64,000 bases of DNA from PALSA-607 sp963825425. GTDB taxonomy: Bacteria; Actinomycetota; Actinomycetes; Acidothermales; Acidothermaceae. The first letter of the stretch is position 1. Every line of letters begins with the position of its first letter. Shown here piece after piece: positions 20,360 to 31,189 of this stretch. The position numbers were made by a program, and so were the translations under genes. The stretch covers positions 22,859 to 86,858 of the forward strand of contig CAWGTF010000021.1 of NCBI GenBank assembly GCA_963825425.1, written 5' to 3'. The notes below the pieces were generated by a model, which saw nothing but the letters and a program-made list of their open reading frames with translations, did not search any database and had not been told where the DNA came from.

Positions 20360-20947
20360 ATGGCTGTGCACCTGACCCGCATCTACACCAAGACCGGCGA
20401 CGACGGAACCACCGCGCTCGTCGACGGCTCCCGGACACCGAAGACCGACCAGCGGCTGGCCGCTTTCGGCGACTGTGACGAGGCCAACTCGGCGCTCGGC
20501 GTCGCCATTGCGCTCGGCGGCCTGCCGGTCGACGTCCAAACATTCTTGCTGCGCGTACAAAACGACCTGTTCGACGTCGGTGCCGACCTCGCGACGCCGG
20601 TCATCGAGAACCCGCGCACGATCCCGTTGCGCATCCTCGAATCCGACATCTCGCGCATCGAACAGGCGATCGATTACTACAACGCCCTGCTGCCCGAACT
20701 CGCGAGCTTCGTGCTGCCCGGCGGCAGCGCCGGTGCCGCGTTGCTCCACGTCGTCCGCACGATCGTGCGTCGGGCCGAACGCCAAACCTGGTTGGCGCTC
20801 ACCCAGCACGGTCCGTCGATGAGCCCGTTGCCGGCGCGCTACCTGAACCGGTTGTCCGACCTGCTCTTCGTCCTCGCGCGTTACGCCAATACAACAGCCG
20901 CAGGCGGGGACGGCGACGTGTTGTGGAAACCCGCCGGTAGCCGCTAG
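20360..20947 (+). CDS. Cob(I)yrinic acid a,c-diamide adenosyltransferase, PduO type
   Basis: This enzyme adds the 5'-deoxyadenosyl group from ATP to cob(I)alamin to make coenzyme B12. The 195-residue protein has the PduO/MMAB signatures RIYTKTGDDGTTALVDG (P-loop-like ATP site), GDCDEANSALG, FVLPGGSAGAALLHVVRTIVRRAER and the C-terminal YLNRLSDLLFVLARYAN. The conserved Arg residues in RTIVRRAER and NRLSDLLF form the subunit-interface active site. The length is typical. No other cobalamin gene is nearby, and I see no riboswitch in the 37-bp divergent region shared with murA. Short monofunctional copies like this usually serve methylmalonyl-CoA mutase or ribonucleotide reductase. Confidence 0.94.
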   Translation: MAVHLTRIYTKTGDDGTTALVDGSRTPKTDQRLAAFGDCDEANSALGVAIALGGLPVDVQTFLLRVQNDLFDVGADLATPVIENPRTIPLRILESDISRIEQAIDYYNALLPELASFVLPGGSAGAALLHVVRTIVRRAERQTWLALTQHGPSMSPLPARYLNRLSDLLFVLARYANTTAAGGDGDVLWKPAGSR

Positions 20948-21067
20948 TCCGCGGTCGAGCTGACGTCAGCTCGGGTCAGCGGGAGGTGCGCGCGGTCTCG
21001 TCATGGCACTGACGCCACGACAAGGACCCGCTGGCACGTGTCGGTGGTCGGATACATTCTTGGTTCC

Positions 21068-22627
21068 ATGACCAACTCGAGCACCTCAGCGGCCTCGTCG
21101 TCCGGCTCCTCGTCGTCCGGCTCCTCGTCGTCCGGCTCCTCGTCGTCCGCCGATGACTCCGGCAACGGCGTCGTGCTTGCCGTCCTCGTCATAGGTCAGT
21201 TCATGGCGCTGCTCGACGCGACCATCGTGAACGTCGCGATTCCGAGCATTCGCACGAACCTGCACGCGAGCGGCGCGGGGTTGCAGCTCGTCATCGCCGG
21301 CTACACGGTGGCTTACGCGATGCTGCTGATCACCGGCGCCCGGCTTGGTTCGCTGATCGGCCACAAGCGGCTGTTCATCACCGGCCTCATCACCTTCACG
21401 TCGGCATCGCTGCTGTGTGGCGTCGCTCCGACCACCGGCGCACTCGTGGCATCGCGCGTGCTGCAGGGAATCGGCGCGGCGGCGATGGTGCCGCAGACGT
21501 TGAGCATCATCCAGAAGCGGTTCACCGGTGCGAGCCGAACGCGGGCATTCAGTGTCTACGGCGCGGCGCTGTCCATCGGTGGTGTGACCGGCCAGGTGCT
21601 CGGCGGCATCCTCGTCGACCTTGACCTCGGCCACAGCGCATGGCGGTCGGTCTTCTTCGTCAACGTCCCGATCGGGGTGCTCGCCGTCCTCCTGGCGAGC
21701 CGCAAACTTCCCGCGGACGGCGCGATGGTGGGTCGCGTTCGCGACGGCCTCGATGTCGTCGGGCTGATCTTGGGGTCGGCGGCGGTGCTGTTGCTCGTGC
21801 TGCCGTTGGTGCTTGGCCGCCAAGAGGGTTGGCCGACCTGGACCTTCGTCGCGCTGGCCGTGGGCGTCGTTCTGGCAGCGACCTTCGTGTTCGCGGAGCG
21901 CCGTGTCGCCGCAGCGGGCGGTCGTCCATTGCTTGACCTCGAGGTCGTTCGCAGCCCGGGCCTGCCAAGCGCGCTCATCGCATTGGCCGCGGGATTGATG
22001 GCGTACGGCGCGTTCCTCTTCGTGTTCGCGTACCACCTGCAGGCCGGTCTTGGCGAGAGTCCGATCCGCGCAGGGCTCACGTTCGCACCCGCCGGCGCCG
22101 GGTTTGGACTCGTCGGATTCTTCTGGCGACGGCTTCCGACGGCATGGCACCCGAGCCTGCCCGTGGTCGGGTTCTCGGGGGCGGCGGTCGGCTACTTCAT
22201 CGTCGGATTCGGATTGCGCGACGGCTCATCCGGCGGCGCGTGGCTAGTGCCGTTGATGTTGGTGCTCGGCGCATTCATGGGCGCCGCCTTCAGCCCGCTG
22301 CTGGCACACGGCCTCGTGCGCGTGCCTCCCGCCAGGGCGGCCGATGCGAGCGGCTTGCTCACCACCGTGCTGCAGCTCTCGCTGGTGCTCGGCGTCACGG
22401 TGTTCGGCGACGTGTTCCTGAGCCTGAGCACACACATCGGCTCGCACGCCTCAGCTGCGGCCTTCGGCACCGTTCTGCTCGCCCTGTGCGCGGTGTCTGT
22501 TGCCGGCCTGCTCGGGGCTGTTCCGCTGTCGCGCACCGTGCGTCGGGCGCTGCAACACGCCGAGCAACTGAAGCACGCCGAACAACTGAAGCACGCCGAG
22601 CAACTGCGTCCGCTCGAGCAGAGTTAG
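21068..22627 (+). CDS. MFS drug exporter, DHA2 (EmrB/QacA) type
   Basis: The 519-residue transporter has about 14 membrane helices, proton-coupled export being the family activity. Motif A is GARLGSLIGHKRLF; LLDATIVNVAIPSI (with the DHA2 Asp in helix 1), ASRVLQGIGAAAMVPQTLSII and FFVNVPIGVLAVLLASRKL are typical. The first 35 residues are a low-complexity SSSG repeat, and the C-terminus carries HAEQLK repeated three times (the last HAEQLR); both are outside the membrane core. ATG at 21068 is preferred over GTG at 21038, but neither has a strong ribosome site. The 3' end overlaps the convergent glutamate dehydrogenase stop. Substrate is unknown and no regulator is adjacent. Confidence 0.9.
   Translation: MTNSSTSAASSSGSSSSGSSSSGSSSSADDSGNGVVLAVLVIGQFMALLDATIVNVAIPSIRTNLHASGAGLQLVIAGYTVAYAMLLITGARLGSLIGHKRLFITGLITFTSASLLCGVAPTTGALVASRVLQGIGAAAMVPQTLSIIQKRFTGASRTRAFSVYGAALSIGGVTGQVLGGILVDLDLGHSAWRSVFFVNVPIGVLAVLLASRKLPADGAMVGRVRDGLDVVGLILGSAAVLLLVLPLVLGRQEGWPTWTFVALAVGVVLAATFVFAERRVAAAGGRPLLDLEVVRSPGLPSALIALAAGLMAYGAFLFVFAYHLQAGLGESPIRAGLTFAPAGAGFGLVGFFWRRLPTAWHPSLPVVGFSGAAVGYFIVGFGLRDGSSGGAWLVPLMLVLGAFMGAAFSPLLAHGLVRVPPARAADASGLLTTVLQLSLVLGVTVFGDVFLSLSTHIGSHASAAAFGTVLLALCAVSVAGLLGAVPLSRTVRRALQHAEQLKHAEQLKHAEQLRPLEQS
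21093..21152. repeat. 15-bp tandem repeat encoding Ser-rich tract
   Basis: The unit cctcgtcgtccggct occurs three times in perfect tandem from 21093 to 21137 with a degenerate fourth copy to 21152. It encodes an SSSG-like tract at the N-terminus of the MFS exporter. Identical units make it prone to slippage, and a copy number change of 15 bp would keep the frame. Confidence 0.9.
22556..22609. repeat. 18-bp tandem repeat at exporter C-terminus
   Basis: Units of 18 bp starting cacgccgagcaactgaag occur at 22556, 22574 and 22592 (the third diverges in its last codon). They encode HAEQLK, HAEQLK and HAEQLR, a short amphipathic helical tail on the MFS protein. Confidence 0.9.
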
Positions 22628-25600
22628 CCGCGCGGCAGCGCCGCAGCTCGCGCGAGCGCACGCACTTCACGCAGCGCCACGGACAACGTCGCGAGATCGG
22701 CTCCGTCACTAGCACTGATGTCGTCAACGAACGCCGTAGCTCGCGCGAGGGCCGCCGCGTTGACCTGTTGCCACGCGGCTATCCGCGCGTCAGCCGACAT
22801 TGCGGACGGCGTCGAGAGCAACACATCTATCGTCAGTTCTGCGTGCGCCGCCTCAAGGTCGTCGCGCGCAGCGGCCCTTGCCAGCGTGTGCCAACGACTG
22901 TCGCGAGGGAGTGCTCCGATGAGTGTTCCGAGCCGCGAAAGCCCGAGCACATCAGCGAGAGCGAAGTGCACGGCGGCGACTTCCTCGACGTCCAGCTTGG
23001 TCTGCAACGCGATGTCAACGATGGCCAGCGCTGAGAGCCCTTCCGTCAAGATCACCGCGCGCGACGCGACGTCGTCCGGAACTCCTGCCTCAATCAGGTG
23101 GTCGCGCGCCGCGGCGAGGTTCTCGGCGTCAATGCCCCGCACGCTGTCCGACAACCCGTTGAGCACAGTGGAAATGCCCCAACTCAGTTGGTTGACCGCC
23201 TCCGGAACGTCGAGCGGCGGTCGGCGATTAGCAAGGAACCAGCGCGTCCCACGATCCAGCAGTTGCCGGGCGCCGAGGAGCAGCCCGGTCTGGACCTCGC
23301 TGGCGACCGCGTCGTCCAAAGCTTCGATCTCCCTCCACAGCTCGTCGACGCGAAACGCCCGACGCGTCGCCGTGTGCGCCCGCGTGATGTCCGCCACCGA
23401 TGCGGCCGTCTCCCCTGCCATCCGGAAGAGGAACGTGCTGCCGGACAGGTTCACCAGCTCGTTGGAGAGCTGGGTCGCGATGATCTCTCGACGCAAGGGA
23501 TGCTGCGTCATCGTGGCGGCAAAGCGTTGCCGCAGTGCGCTCGGGAAGTAGTCGACCAGAGCCTGCTGCGCAAAGGTCTCGTCAGGCAGGTCAGACGCAA
23601 CGAGTCCCTGCGTCGCCGTGATCTTCGCGTATGCGAGCAGCAATGCGAGTTCTGGTCGAGCGAGCCCGAGACCGGCTGCTCGCCGCTGCGCGATCGCGTC
23701 GGCATCGGGCAGGTGCTCAAGGCCCCTGACCAGATGACCAGCCCTTTCCAGCCAATCGATGTACGCCGCATGGACATGCAACATCGACGGCGCCTGCAGC
23801 TGCCCGCACGCCAGCGCCAGGTTCTGTGCGTAGTTGTCACGCAACACCAAGCTGCCAACCTCGTCGGTCATGCTGACGAGCAACGGACCGCGTTCGGCCT
23901 CGTCGAGCTCGTCCGCGCGCGCCGCCACATCGAGCAGAATCTTGATATTCACCTCATGGTCGGAGGTGTCGACGCCGGCCGAGTTGTCGATGGCGTCGGT
24001 ATTGATGTGCCCGCCACCGAGGGCGAACTCGAGCCGCCCAAGCTGCGTGAAGCCCAGATTGCCACCTTCGCCGACGACCCGGCAGCGCAACTCGCGGCCG
24101 TCGACCCGGATCGCGTCGTTGGCCCGGTCACCGACGTCCGCGTGGCTTTCCGTCTGCGCCTTCACATAGGTGCCGATTCCGCCGTTCCACAACAGATCGG
24201 CCGGCGCTCGCAAGATCGACCGCATCAGGTCGGTAGGAGCCAGTGCCGCAGCCGTGATGCCCAAGGCAGCGGCCATCTCCGGCGACACGGGGATGGACTT
24301 CGCGGTGCGCGACCACACCCCTCCCCCAGCGGAAATCAGTTGCGCGTCGTAGTCAGCCCACGAACTTCCGGCAAGACCGAACAGCCGCTGGCGCTCGACG
24401 AACGACACAGCCGCATCGGGGAACGGGTCGACAAAGATGTGCCGGTGGTCGAACGCTGCGAGCAACCGGATGTGGGGTGAGAGCAACATGCCGTTACCGA
24501 AGACATCCCCGGACATGTCACCGATACCGACGCAGGTGAAGTCGGTGGTCTGGCAGTTGACGCCGAGCTCGCGAAAGTGGCGCTTGACGGACTCCCACGC
24601 GCCGCGTGCGGTGATGCCCATGGCCTTGTGGTCGTAGCCGGCAGACCCGCCCGATGCGAATGCGTCGCCGAGCCAAAAGCCGTAGTCGGCCGAGATGCCG
24701 TTCGCCAGATCGGAGAACGTGGCGGTGCCCTTGTCTGCTGCCACCACGAGGTAGCTGTCGTCGCCGTCGTGACGAATGGTGTCGGTCGGCGGCACAGTCT
24801 GCGGTCCATCCGCGTGGGCAATCAAGTTGTCGGTCAGGTCGAGAAGACCGCTGATCAGCGTGCGGTAACACGCGACGACCTCGGCCTGCTGCGCGAATCG
24901 ATCGGTCAGGTCGGCGGGCGGTCGCTTGACCACGAAGCCGCCCTTGGAGCCGACCGGCACGATCACGGCGTTCTTCACGGTTTGGGTCTTCGCCAGGCCG
25001 AGCACCTCGGTGCGGAAGTCCTCGCGCCGGTCGGAATATCTGATGCCGCCGCGGGCGATCGGACCGAATCGAAGGTGCACGCCCTCGGTGCGCGGCGAGT
25101 AGACGAAGATCTCGAACCACGGGCGCGGTTCGGGCAGGTCGGGCACTGCGCGCGAGTCGAGTTTCAACGCGAGGTAGTCCTTGGGAACAGCGCCCGCGGC
25201 CTCTTGCCAGTAATTCGTGCGAACCGTCGCGAGGATCAACGCGAGAAAGCTGCGCAGGATGCGATCTTCGTCGAGACTGGCGACCGCATCGAGCTCCCGC
25301 TCGAAGTCCTGAACCGTGACCGACATTGTGTCGGTGCGGTCGCCGGCGAATGCCGGATCGAACCTGGCTTCGAACACCGACATGAGCAGCCGGACGACGC
25401 GGGTGTTGGCTCGCAGCGCGGACTCGAGATACGCCTGGCTGAAGCGATAGCCGGCCTGGCGCAGATACTTCGCGTACGCCCGGAGCACTGTCACCTGCCG
25501 CCAGCTCAGCCCTGCCTCGAGAACGAGCGCTTGGAACCCGTCGACCTCGGCACGGCCATGCCACGCAGCGGTGAGTGCGTCCTGGAAACGCTCGTCCAAA

Positions 25601-27425
25601 GTCGCCGGCGCATCGTCGTCGCCGACCGGCGCGTGGCGCAGCCCGAAGTCATAGATCCAGGCGACCGTGCCGTCGCGCCGTTCAATCTCGTAGGGGCGCT
25701 CGTCGGTGACCTCGACGCCCATCGACTGCAGGATCGGCAGCATGTACGACAGCGATACCGGTGCGCCGCGGCGGAACAGCTTGACAGCGAGATCGCACGC
25801 CTCGAGGTCCATCGGTTCGTACAACTCCACGTCGAGGTCGTCCTCATCGCGCAGCGCATCGAGCCTTTGCAGATCATCGACGGCCACCGTCGCAGCGAAG
25901 TCCTCCTTGTATGACTCCGGAAAGGCGTCGGCATATCGAGCCGCGACGCTCAAATCGAGTTCGTCGCCGAATCGGGCGGCGAGCGCGTCGGCGAAATCGT
26001 CCTCCCACGTGCGCGTGGCGGCGACGAGGCGGCTCTCCAGTACGTCGCGGTCAACGTCGACGGGGCTGTTGCCGTCGACCCGTACGACAAAATGCACGCG
26101 CGCGAGCACCGATTCGGCAACCCGGAAGGTGTCGTCGATGCTCAACCCACCCAGTGCCTCGAGCAAGATCGCGCGCATCTTCAGCCGCACCGCAGTGTCG
26201 TAGCGTTCGCGCGGCAGGTAGACGAGGCACGAAACGAAACGCCCGTAGACGTCGCGGCGCATGAACAACCGCAATCGCCGCCGTTCCTGCAGATGCAGCA
26301 CGCCCATCGCTGTGTCGTACAGCTCAGGTACCGAGATTTGGAACATCTCGTCACGCGGGTGGTCCTCGATGATCTGGATGAGGTCCTTGCCGCTGTGACT
26401 CCGCGGCGTGAAGCCGGAAAGCTCGAGCACCGCCGACGACTTGCTTCTGAGCAGGGGGATTCGCCACACGCTCTGCGTGTACGCCACAGAGGTGAACAAC
26501 CCGAGGAACCGACGTTCGCCGATGACGACGCCGGATTTGTCGAACGTCTTGATGCCGATGTAGTCCAGGTAGACCCCACGATGAACGGTCGACCGCGAGT
26601 TGGCCTTGGTGATCAGCAAGAGTTGCGGGTCGCGCACCCGGGCGCGCACCTCTGCAGGCAGGTCTGCGAGCGGCCGCGGTCGAAGCTTGTCGGCTCGCAG
26701 AATGCCGAGCCCGGTGCCAGACACCGCGGCAAGCGCCTCGACACCGTCGTCATCGACCAACCGGTACTCGCGATAGCCGAGAAAGGTGAAGTGGTCGTCA
26801 GCCAGCCACCGCAAGAACTCGACGACCTCTGCAACTCTCCGCCGCAGGTACGGAGATTGGCGGCTCGACATGCAGCTCGTCAGCTGCGCGCAAGGCATAC
26901 GCGCGCATCTTGGACCAATCCTCGACGGCATCTCGGACGTCCTGCAGTACCCGCACGATGTCACGGCGCAGTGTTTCCTGCGGCGTTCTCGTCAGTTGGT
27001 CCGAATACCTCCAGATGCATCCAAGACTCGACGACGCGCGTCCGTTGGTGCGTCGGCGCTGTCGAGCGTGCCGGAGACGGCGAGCAACCGTCCATGGAGG
27101 TCGCGACGAACGACGAACTGCGGATGGACGACGAGATGGATCGCGACATTCGTTCGGGCGAGTTCCTGGGTTACCGAATCGACGAGGAACGGCATGTCGT
27201 CGGTGACGATCTCGATGATCGCGTGCCGCGGCTGCGTCGGCGACGCGAAGACCCGCACCTTCGGCACGCCCGGCGGCCGGATCGAGGCGAACTCGCGGTG
27301 CCCGAACGGCGACCTCACGCTTCTGCGCGAGCCGACAGATCGGCCAGGTCTTCCGCCGCGACGTGCAGGAAGTACCTCGCGACGAACTCGTCGTCCGTCG
27401 CGCCGTCAACGCCGTCGGCGCTCAC
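22624..27425 (-). CDS. gdh: NAD-specific glutamate dehydrogenase, large (about 1600 aa) type
   Basis: This enzyme deaminates L-glutamate to 2-oxoglutarate with NAD. It belongs to the 180-kDa class known from Streptomyces and mycobacteria. The C-terminal 1440 residues are intact, with the catalytic core RFGPIARGGIRYSDRREDFR, IVPVGSKGGFVVKRP (substrate Lys), GIGDMSGDVFGNGML, GGGVWSRTAKSIP and VVGEGGNLGFTQLGR. The N-terminal regulatory region (FVARYFLHVAAEDLADL; EIVTDDMPFLVDSVTQEL; ESWMHLEVF; VLQDVRDAVEDWSKMRA) is split by one deletion near 27316 and three insertions near 27060, 26990 and 26860. GTG at 27425 overlaps the pruA TGA, so the pair is translationally coupled. In mycobacteria this enzyme is inhibited by GarA; no garA is seen here. 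Confidence 0.94.
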
Positions 27426-29065
27426 CCGTAATCCTTCGCCGGATCCATGTGCGGGTAGCGCCACGTAGTCGCCGGCACGAAGGTCTCCTTGATGGCCCGC
27501 GTGCTGGTCCACCGCAGCAGGTTCTGGGCCGAGCCCGCCTTGTCGTTGGTGCCGCTTGCCCGGCCACCGCCGAACGGCTGCTGGCCAACGACCGCACCGG
27601 TCGGCTTGTCGTTCACGTAGAAGTTGCCGGCCGAGAACCGCAGCACCTCTGAGGCGGTGGCGATCGCCGTCCGGTCTTGAGCGATGATCGCGCCGGTCAG
27701 CGCGTAGGGCGACGCTTCCGCTGCCTGCGCGACCACGTCGTCGTAGCGCTCGTCGTCGAAGACGTGCACGGCAAGCAGCGGACCGAAGTACTCACGCACG
27801 AAGACCTCATCGGCAGGATCGTCGCCCAGCACAACAGTCGGCCGCACGAACCATCCTTCACTGTCGTCGAGCTGACCTCCCGCGACAACCGAAAGGCCCG
27901 CTGTAGCGCGCGCGCGTTCGATCGCCTCATGCAAGCGCGCGAACGAGCGGCCGTCGATGACGGCTCCCATGAAGTTCGAGAAATCGCTGACGTCGCCCAT
28001 CGGCAGCGCCTCTACCTCTGCGAGCAGGCTCCCTTCGAGTCGCCGCCACACCGAACGGGGCACGTAGGCACGTGACGCGGCCGAACACTTCTGTCCCTGG
28101 TATTCGAAGGCGCCGCGCACAAGAGCGGTCCGCAACACGTCGACGTCCGCCGATGGATGCGCGATGACGAAATCCTTGCCGCCTGTTTCGCCGACCAGTC
28201 GCGGGTAACTGCGGTAGCTCGCAAGGTTGTCACCAACGGTTCGCCACAGCTTCTGGAACACCGGCGTCGACCCGGTGAAGTGGATGCCCGCAAGGTCGCG
28301 ATGGGGAACCGCCACCTGCGACACCGCAGACCCGTAGCCGGTCACCATCGTGATCACGCCGGGCGGTAGGCCGGCCTCGGCAAGCAACGCCATCACGTAG
28401 TGCGACGACAGCTGCGATGTCGGTGCAGGCTTCCAGACGACGACGTTGCCCATGATGGCCGGCGCGGTCGGCAGGTTGCCGGCGATTGAGGTGAAGTTGA
28501 ACGGGGTGATGGCGAGTACGAATCCTTCGAGCGGCCGGTGGTCGAGCCGGTTCCAGATTCCGGGCGCGGAGATCGGCTGCTCGGCCAAGATGCCGCGCGC
28601 GAAGTGCACGTTGAAACGCCAGAAGTCGGCGAGCTCGCAAGCCGCGTCGATGTCGGCCTGGTAGCACGTCTTGCTCTGACCGAGCATCGTTGCGGCGTTG
28701 ATCGTGTCGCGCCACGGGCCAGCAAGAAGGTCGGCCGCCTTCAAGAAGATGGCGGCGCGATCGTCGAAACTCAGGTTGCGCCACGCCGGAGCGGCCGCCA
28801 TCGCGGTGTCGATCGCGTCGGAGACGTCGGCCGCGGTTGCTTCGTGCATGCGGCCGAGCACGGTGAACCGGCGGTGTGGTGCGACGACGTCGATGGGCTC
28901 GCCCCCAGCCATCGGACGGCGGGTGCCGAGCGCCATCGTCAACTCGAGCGGTTCGCCCGCCAGCTCCTTCAAGCGGAGTTCGAGCCGGGCACGCTCGGCG
29001 CTTCCCGGCGCAAAATGCAGCGGCGGTTCATTGGTGGGGCTCGGAACCGTGGTGACGGCATCCAT
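27422..29065 (-). CDS. pruA: 1-pyrroline-5-carboxylate (glutamate-semialdehyde) dehydrogenase
   Basis: PruA oxidises L-glutamate gamma-semialdehyde to glutamate with NAD, the second step of proline (and arginine) breakdown. The 547-residue protein shows the aldehyde dehydrogenase order: ITPFNFTSIAGNLPTAPAIM and WKPAPTSQLSSHYVM (NAD binding), GIHFTGSTPVFQKLW, LVGETGGKDFVIAHPSAD with the active Glu (about residue 292), YQGQKCSAASRAYVP with the catalytic Cys (about 326), EYFGPLLAVHVFDD and GNFYVNDKPTGAVVGQQPFGGGRASGTNDKAG. ATG at 29065 is the second Met and fits family N-termini. No proline dehydrogenase gene is in the window. The downstream overlap with gdh links glutamate formation directly to its deamination. 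Confidence 0.95.
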   Translation of the reverse strand: MDAVTTVPSPTNEPPLHFAPGSAERARLELRLKELAGEPLELTMALGTRRPMAGGEPIDVVAPHRRFTVLGRMHEATAADVSDAIDTAMAAAPAWRNLSFDDRAAIFLKAADLLAGPWRDTINAATMLGQSKTCYQADIDAACELADFWRFNVHFARGILAEQPISAPGIWNRLDHRPLEGFVLAITPFNFTSIAGNLPTAPAIMGNVVVWKPAPTSQLSSHYVMALLAEAGLPPGVITMVTGYGSAVSQVAVPHRDLAGIHFTGSTPVFQKLWRTVGDNLASYRSYPRLVGETGGKDFVIAHPSADVDVLRTALVRGAFEYQGQKCSAASRAYVPRSVWRRLEGSLLAEVEALPMGDVSDFSNFMGAVIDGRSFARLHEAIERARATAGLSVVAGGQLDDSEGWFVRPTVVLGDDPADEVFVREYFGPLLAVHVFDDERYDDVVAQAAEASPYALTGAIIAQDRTAIATASEVLRFSAGNFYVNDKPTGAVVGQQPFGGGRASGTNDKAGSAQNLLRWTSTRAIKETFVPATTWRYPHMDPAKDYG

Positions 29066-29184
29066 TGCTTCCACTCCTGCGGGTGTGCCTTATGGGCGAT
29101 GGGGCCGGGTCGCGGGGCCGGGTACGGCCTCGATCCATCCTGGCACGATCCGTACCCGAAGATCGCCCGGCGCAGCCCAATGGC

Positions 29185-29704
29185 TCAGCGCAGAAGGAAG
29201 GCGATCTCCTGCACGGCGTACCACTGCAACTCGTGGTCGTCGAGGCCGTTGATCGCGAACTGCACATCGTCGTCGTCCGACGTCGCCGCCCTCGAGCATG
29301 ACGACCGCGGCGGCTACGTCGGATGCCGCGCTCGGGTCGTCGACGTGCGCGGAGACGACTTGGTCGAACCGGACCGCGTCGATGACCCGAACCGCGGCCG
29401 GATCATCGCCTGGATCGAAGACGACGGCGTCGTCGGCGACGTCGGCAGCCAGCACGACCCGCCGGTCGCCACCGTTTCCCGGGCAGCAAGCCGCAGCGAG
29501 GCGAGCGCTGCTCTGGTCAGTGCCGCGTACTCGAGCTCATCGATGTCGCCGTCGCGATACCACTCGCGCAATGCCGGAGTGACCGCGCACGCGCGCGCGC
29601 CCGCCGGCGCAACCTCGACCTGCGACGAGATCGGCTCGGAGCCAAGGCCGGCCGCCTTCAGCCCGGGCAAGCGTCGCCGGCAGGTAGATGCGCACGGCGG
29701 ACAT
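29185..29704 (-). CDS. DUF6912 family protein (frameshifted)
   Basis: This small actinobacterial protein of unknown function (about 172 residues) is recognisable by its parts in three frames: the N-terminal VRIYLPATLA, then AVTPALREWYRDGDIDELEYAALTRAA, VVLAADVADDAVVF, FDQVVSAHVDDPSAASDVAAAV and the C-terminal FAINGLDDHELQWYAVQEIAFLL. Joining them needs one base removed near 29667, one added near 29470 and one removed near 29265. ATG at 29704 is supported by the conserved VRIYLPAT. The family is soluble, with no known catalytic residues, and often lies beside proline/glutamate or thiol genes, but no function can be deduced. A degenerate GC-rich repeat lies upstream. Confidence 0.8.
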
Positions 29705-29757
29705 GTTGCCACGGTTCGGGTGACTGCGCGCCCGTCGTGCACAGGCACGTTGGCTAG

Positions 29758-29833
29758 TTCCGGCCCTGGTTCCGGCCCTGTTCGGCCCTGTCCGGCCCTG
29801 GTCCGGCCGGTTCCGGCCGAGGTTCGGGCCGGG
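29758..29833. repeat. Degenerate GGCCCTG(G)TTCC tandem repeat
   Basis: About seven units of 10-12 bp related to ttccggccctgg run without interruption between the CpaE-like gene and DUF6912. Units vary by single-base loss or change (ttccggccctg, ttcggccctg, tccggccctgg, tccggccgg). It is non-coding in the annotated frames and overlaps the expected DUF6912 promoter region. Confidence 0.8.
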
Positions 29834-29837
29834 CGAA

Positions 29838-31189
29838 TCAGGCCGAGCGCCGCCCTTCACCGCGGGCCCGGTGCCGGCGGCCGGGGCGAGCCGAGCTGAC
29901 GCCCGCGTATCGGCGAGCAAGCGGCAGCAGTGCGTGGCGCACCTGCGAATCCGGCGCGATCTCACCGAGCGTGTGGCCGCCGGCGATGGCTTTGTCGAGC
30001 GACACCCGGTCGTACGGCACAAAGATCACCTCGTCGATTCCGGCGTAGCGAGTCAACGCCTGCGCAATCTCCTGCTCGGGATCGCCGTTGATCGGACCCT
30101 TGCGCACGCGGTTCACCACGACCTGCGGACGGCATTGCGGCAACACCTCCGACAGTTCGGCGAGACCGCGGATCAACCGTTGCAGCCCGACCGGATCAGC
30201 CGATCCGACGGCAACCACATGGTCGGCATCGGCAAGTGTCGCCAACGTCGACCCGTTGCGACGTGGCGCGGTCGTGTCGTAGCTGAGCTCCTCGTCCTGC
30301 TCGAGACCGAACCCACAATCGACGACGGTCAGGGCCGCGAGTTGCCGGGCGATTGCGTAGGCCGCAACCAACCCGCTCGGCCGCAACTCCGGCCAACGCT
30401 GCGCACGAGCGATGCCCGTGAGCACCCGAAGCTTCGGACCGACGACACGAGCCAAGCTCGCGAGGGTGCGCAAATCAAGGTTGCCGGCGTTCGCCTGCCG
30501 GACGGCGGCGGCGAGCCCCGGTGACTCGTCCAGCAGCCCGAGCACCTGCGCAATCACACCGCCGTAGCAATCGGCGTCCGCTAGTAAAGAGGAGCACCCA
30601 AGACGAGCCGCCTCGGTGGCAAGGACGACCGCCACCGTCGTCCGGCCAGGCGCACCTGTCGGCCCCCACACTGCAACGAGCCGGCCGTCAGCGTGATCGA
30701 TGGATTCGACATCGTCACCTGGCACGAGTGCGAGCGTCGGGACGTCAGGCAGCGCGGCGCGCGGTTCGGCGTAGCCGAGGCGCAACCGATCGAGCCCACC
30801 GGTGGCAACTCCGTCGGCGATCGCCGTCGCCACCTCAGCAGAGATCAATGCGGGACCGGCGTCGGCAGCCGAGTACATGGCGGACGCCGAGCTGCCGCAG
30901 TCGGCGCTCGGCCTCGTCGCTCTACGCCGGTCGCATCGTCATGAGCAACCAAGCCGATGACCGCAACCCCCGCGGTTGCCAGCCGGGCCAATGCATCGCG
31001 GTCGAGTCGGCGCAGGTCGGCCGACAAGATCACCGCGCGAGCGGTACCTGCGGCGGCCGCGGCGAGCAAGTCCGCAAGGTCGACGCAACGACGGATCACG
31101 ACGACGCCGAAGTCCTGGCGCTCGAAGGCCGACACCAGATCGGCTTCCCACACGGCATCGGTGACGGCGGTCAGAACGGGGACGCTCAA
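29838..31189 (-). CDS. CpaE-like P-loop ATPase (two frameshifts)
   Basis: About 449 residues after repair. An N-terminal response-regulator-like domain lacking obvious phosphoacceptor residues (VPVLTAVTDAVWEADLV, VVVIRRCVDLADLLA) is followed by a ParA/MinD-type ATPase. The latter has AVWGPTGAPGRTTVAVVLATE (deviant Walker A; the signature Lys is replaced by Ala/Pro-Gly), LLADADCYGGVIAQVLGL (Walker A' region) and VNRVRKGPING. CpaE localises Tad pilus machinery in other bacteria. Two inserted bases, near 30920 and 30875, split the gene. The TTG start overlaps the SAF gene stop (TTGA). SAF (CpaB-like) plus CpaE suggests a Tad-like remnant or repurposed pair, because CpaF, TadB/C and pilin genes are absent. 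Confidence 0.82.

Noticed and set aside
21001..21192. Antisense open frame with DDEEP repeats
   Set aside because: It is the complement of the Ser-rich repeat at the MFS N-terminus; composition comes from the repeat, with no family resemblance.
30845..31189. Separate 114-residue gene upstream of the CpaE-like ATPase
   Set aside because: Two single-base corrections join it smoothly to the ATPase as its receiver-like N-terminal domain.
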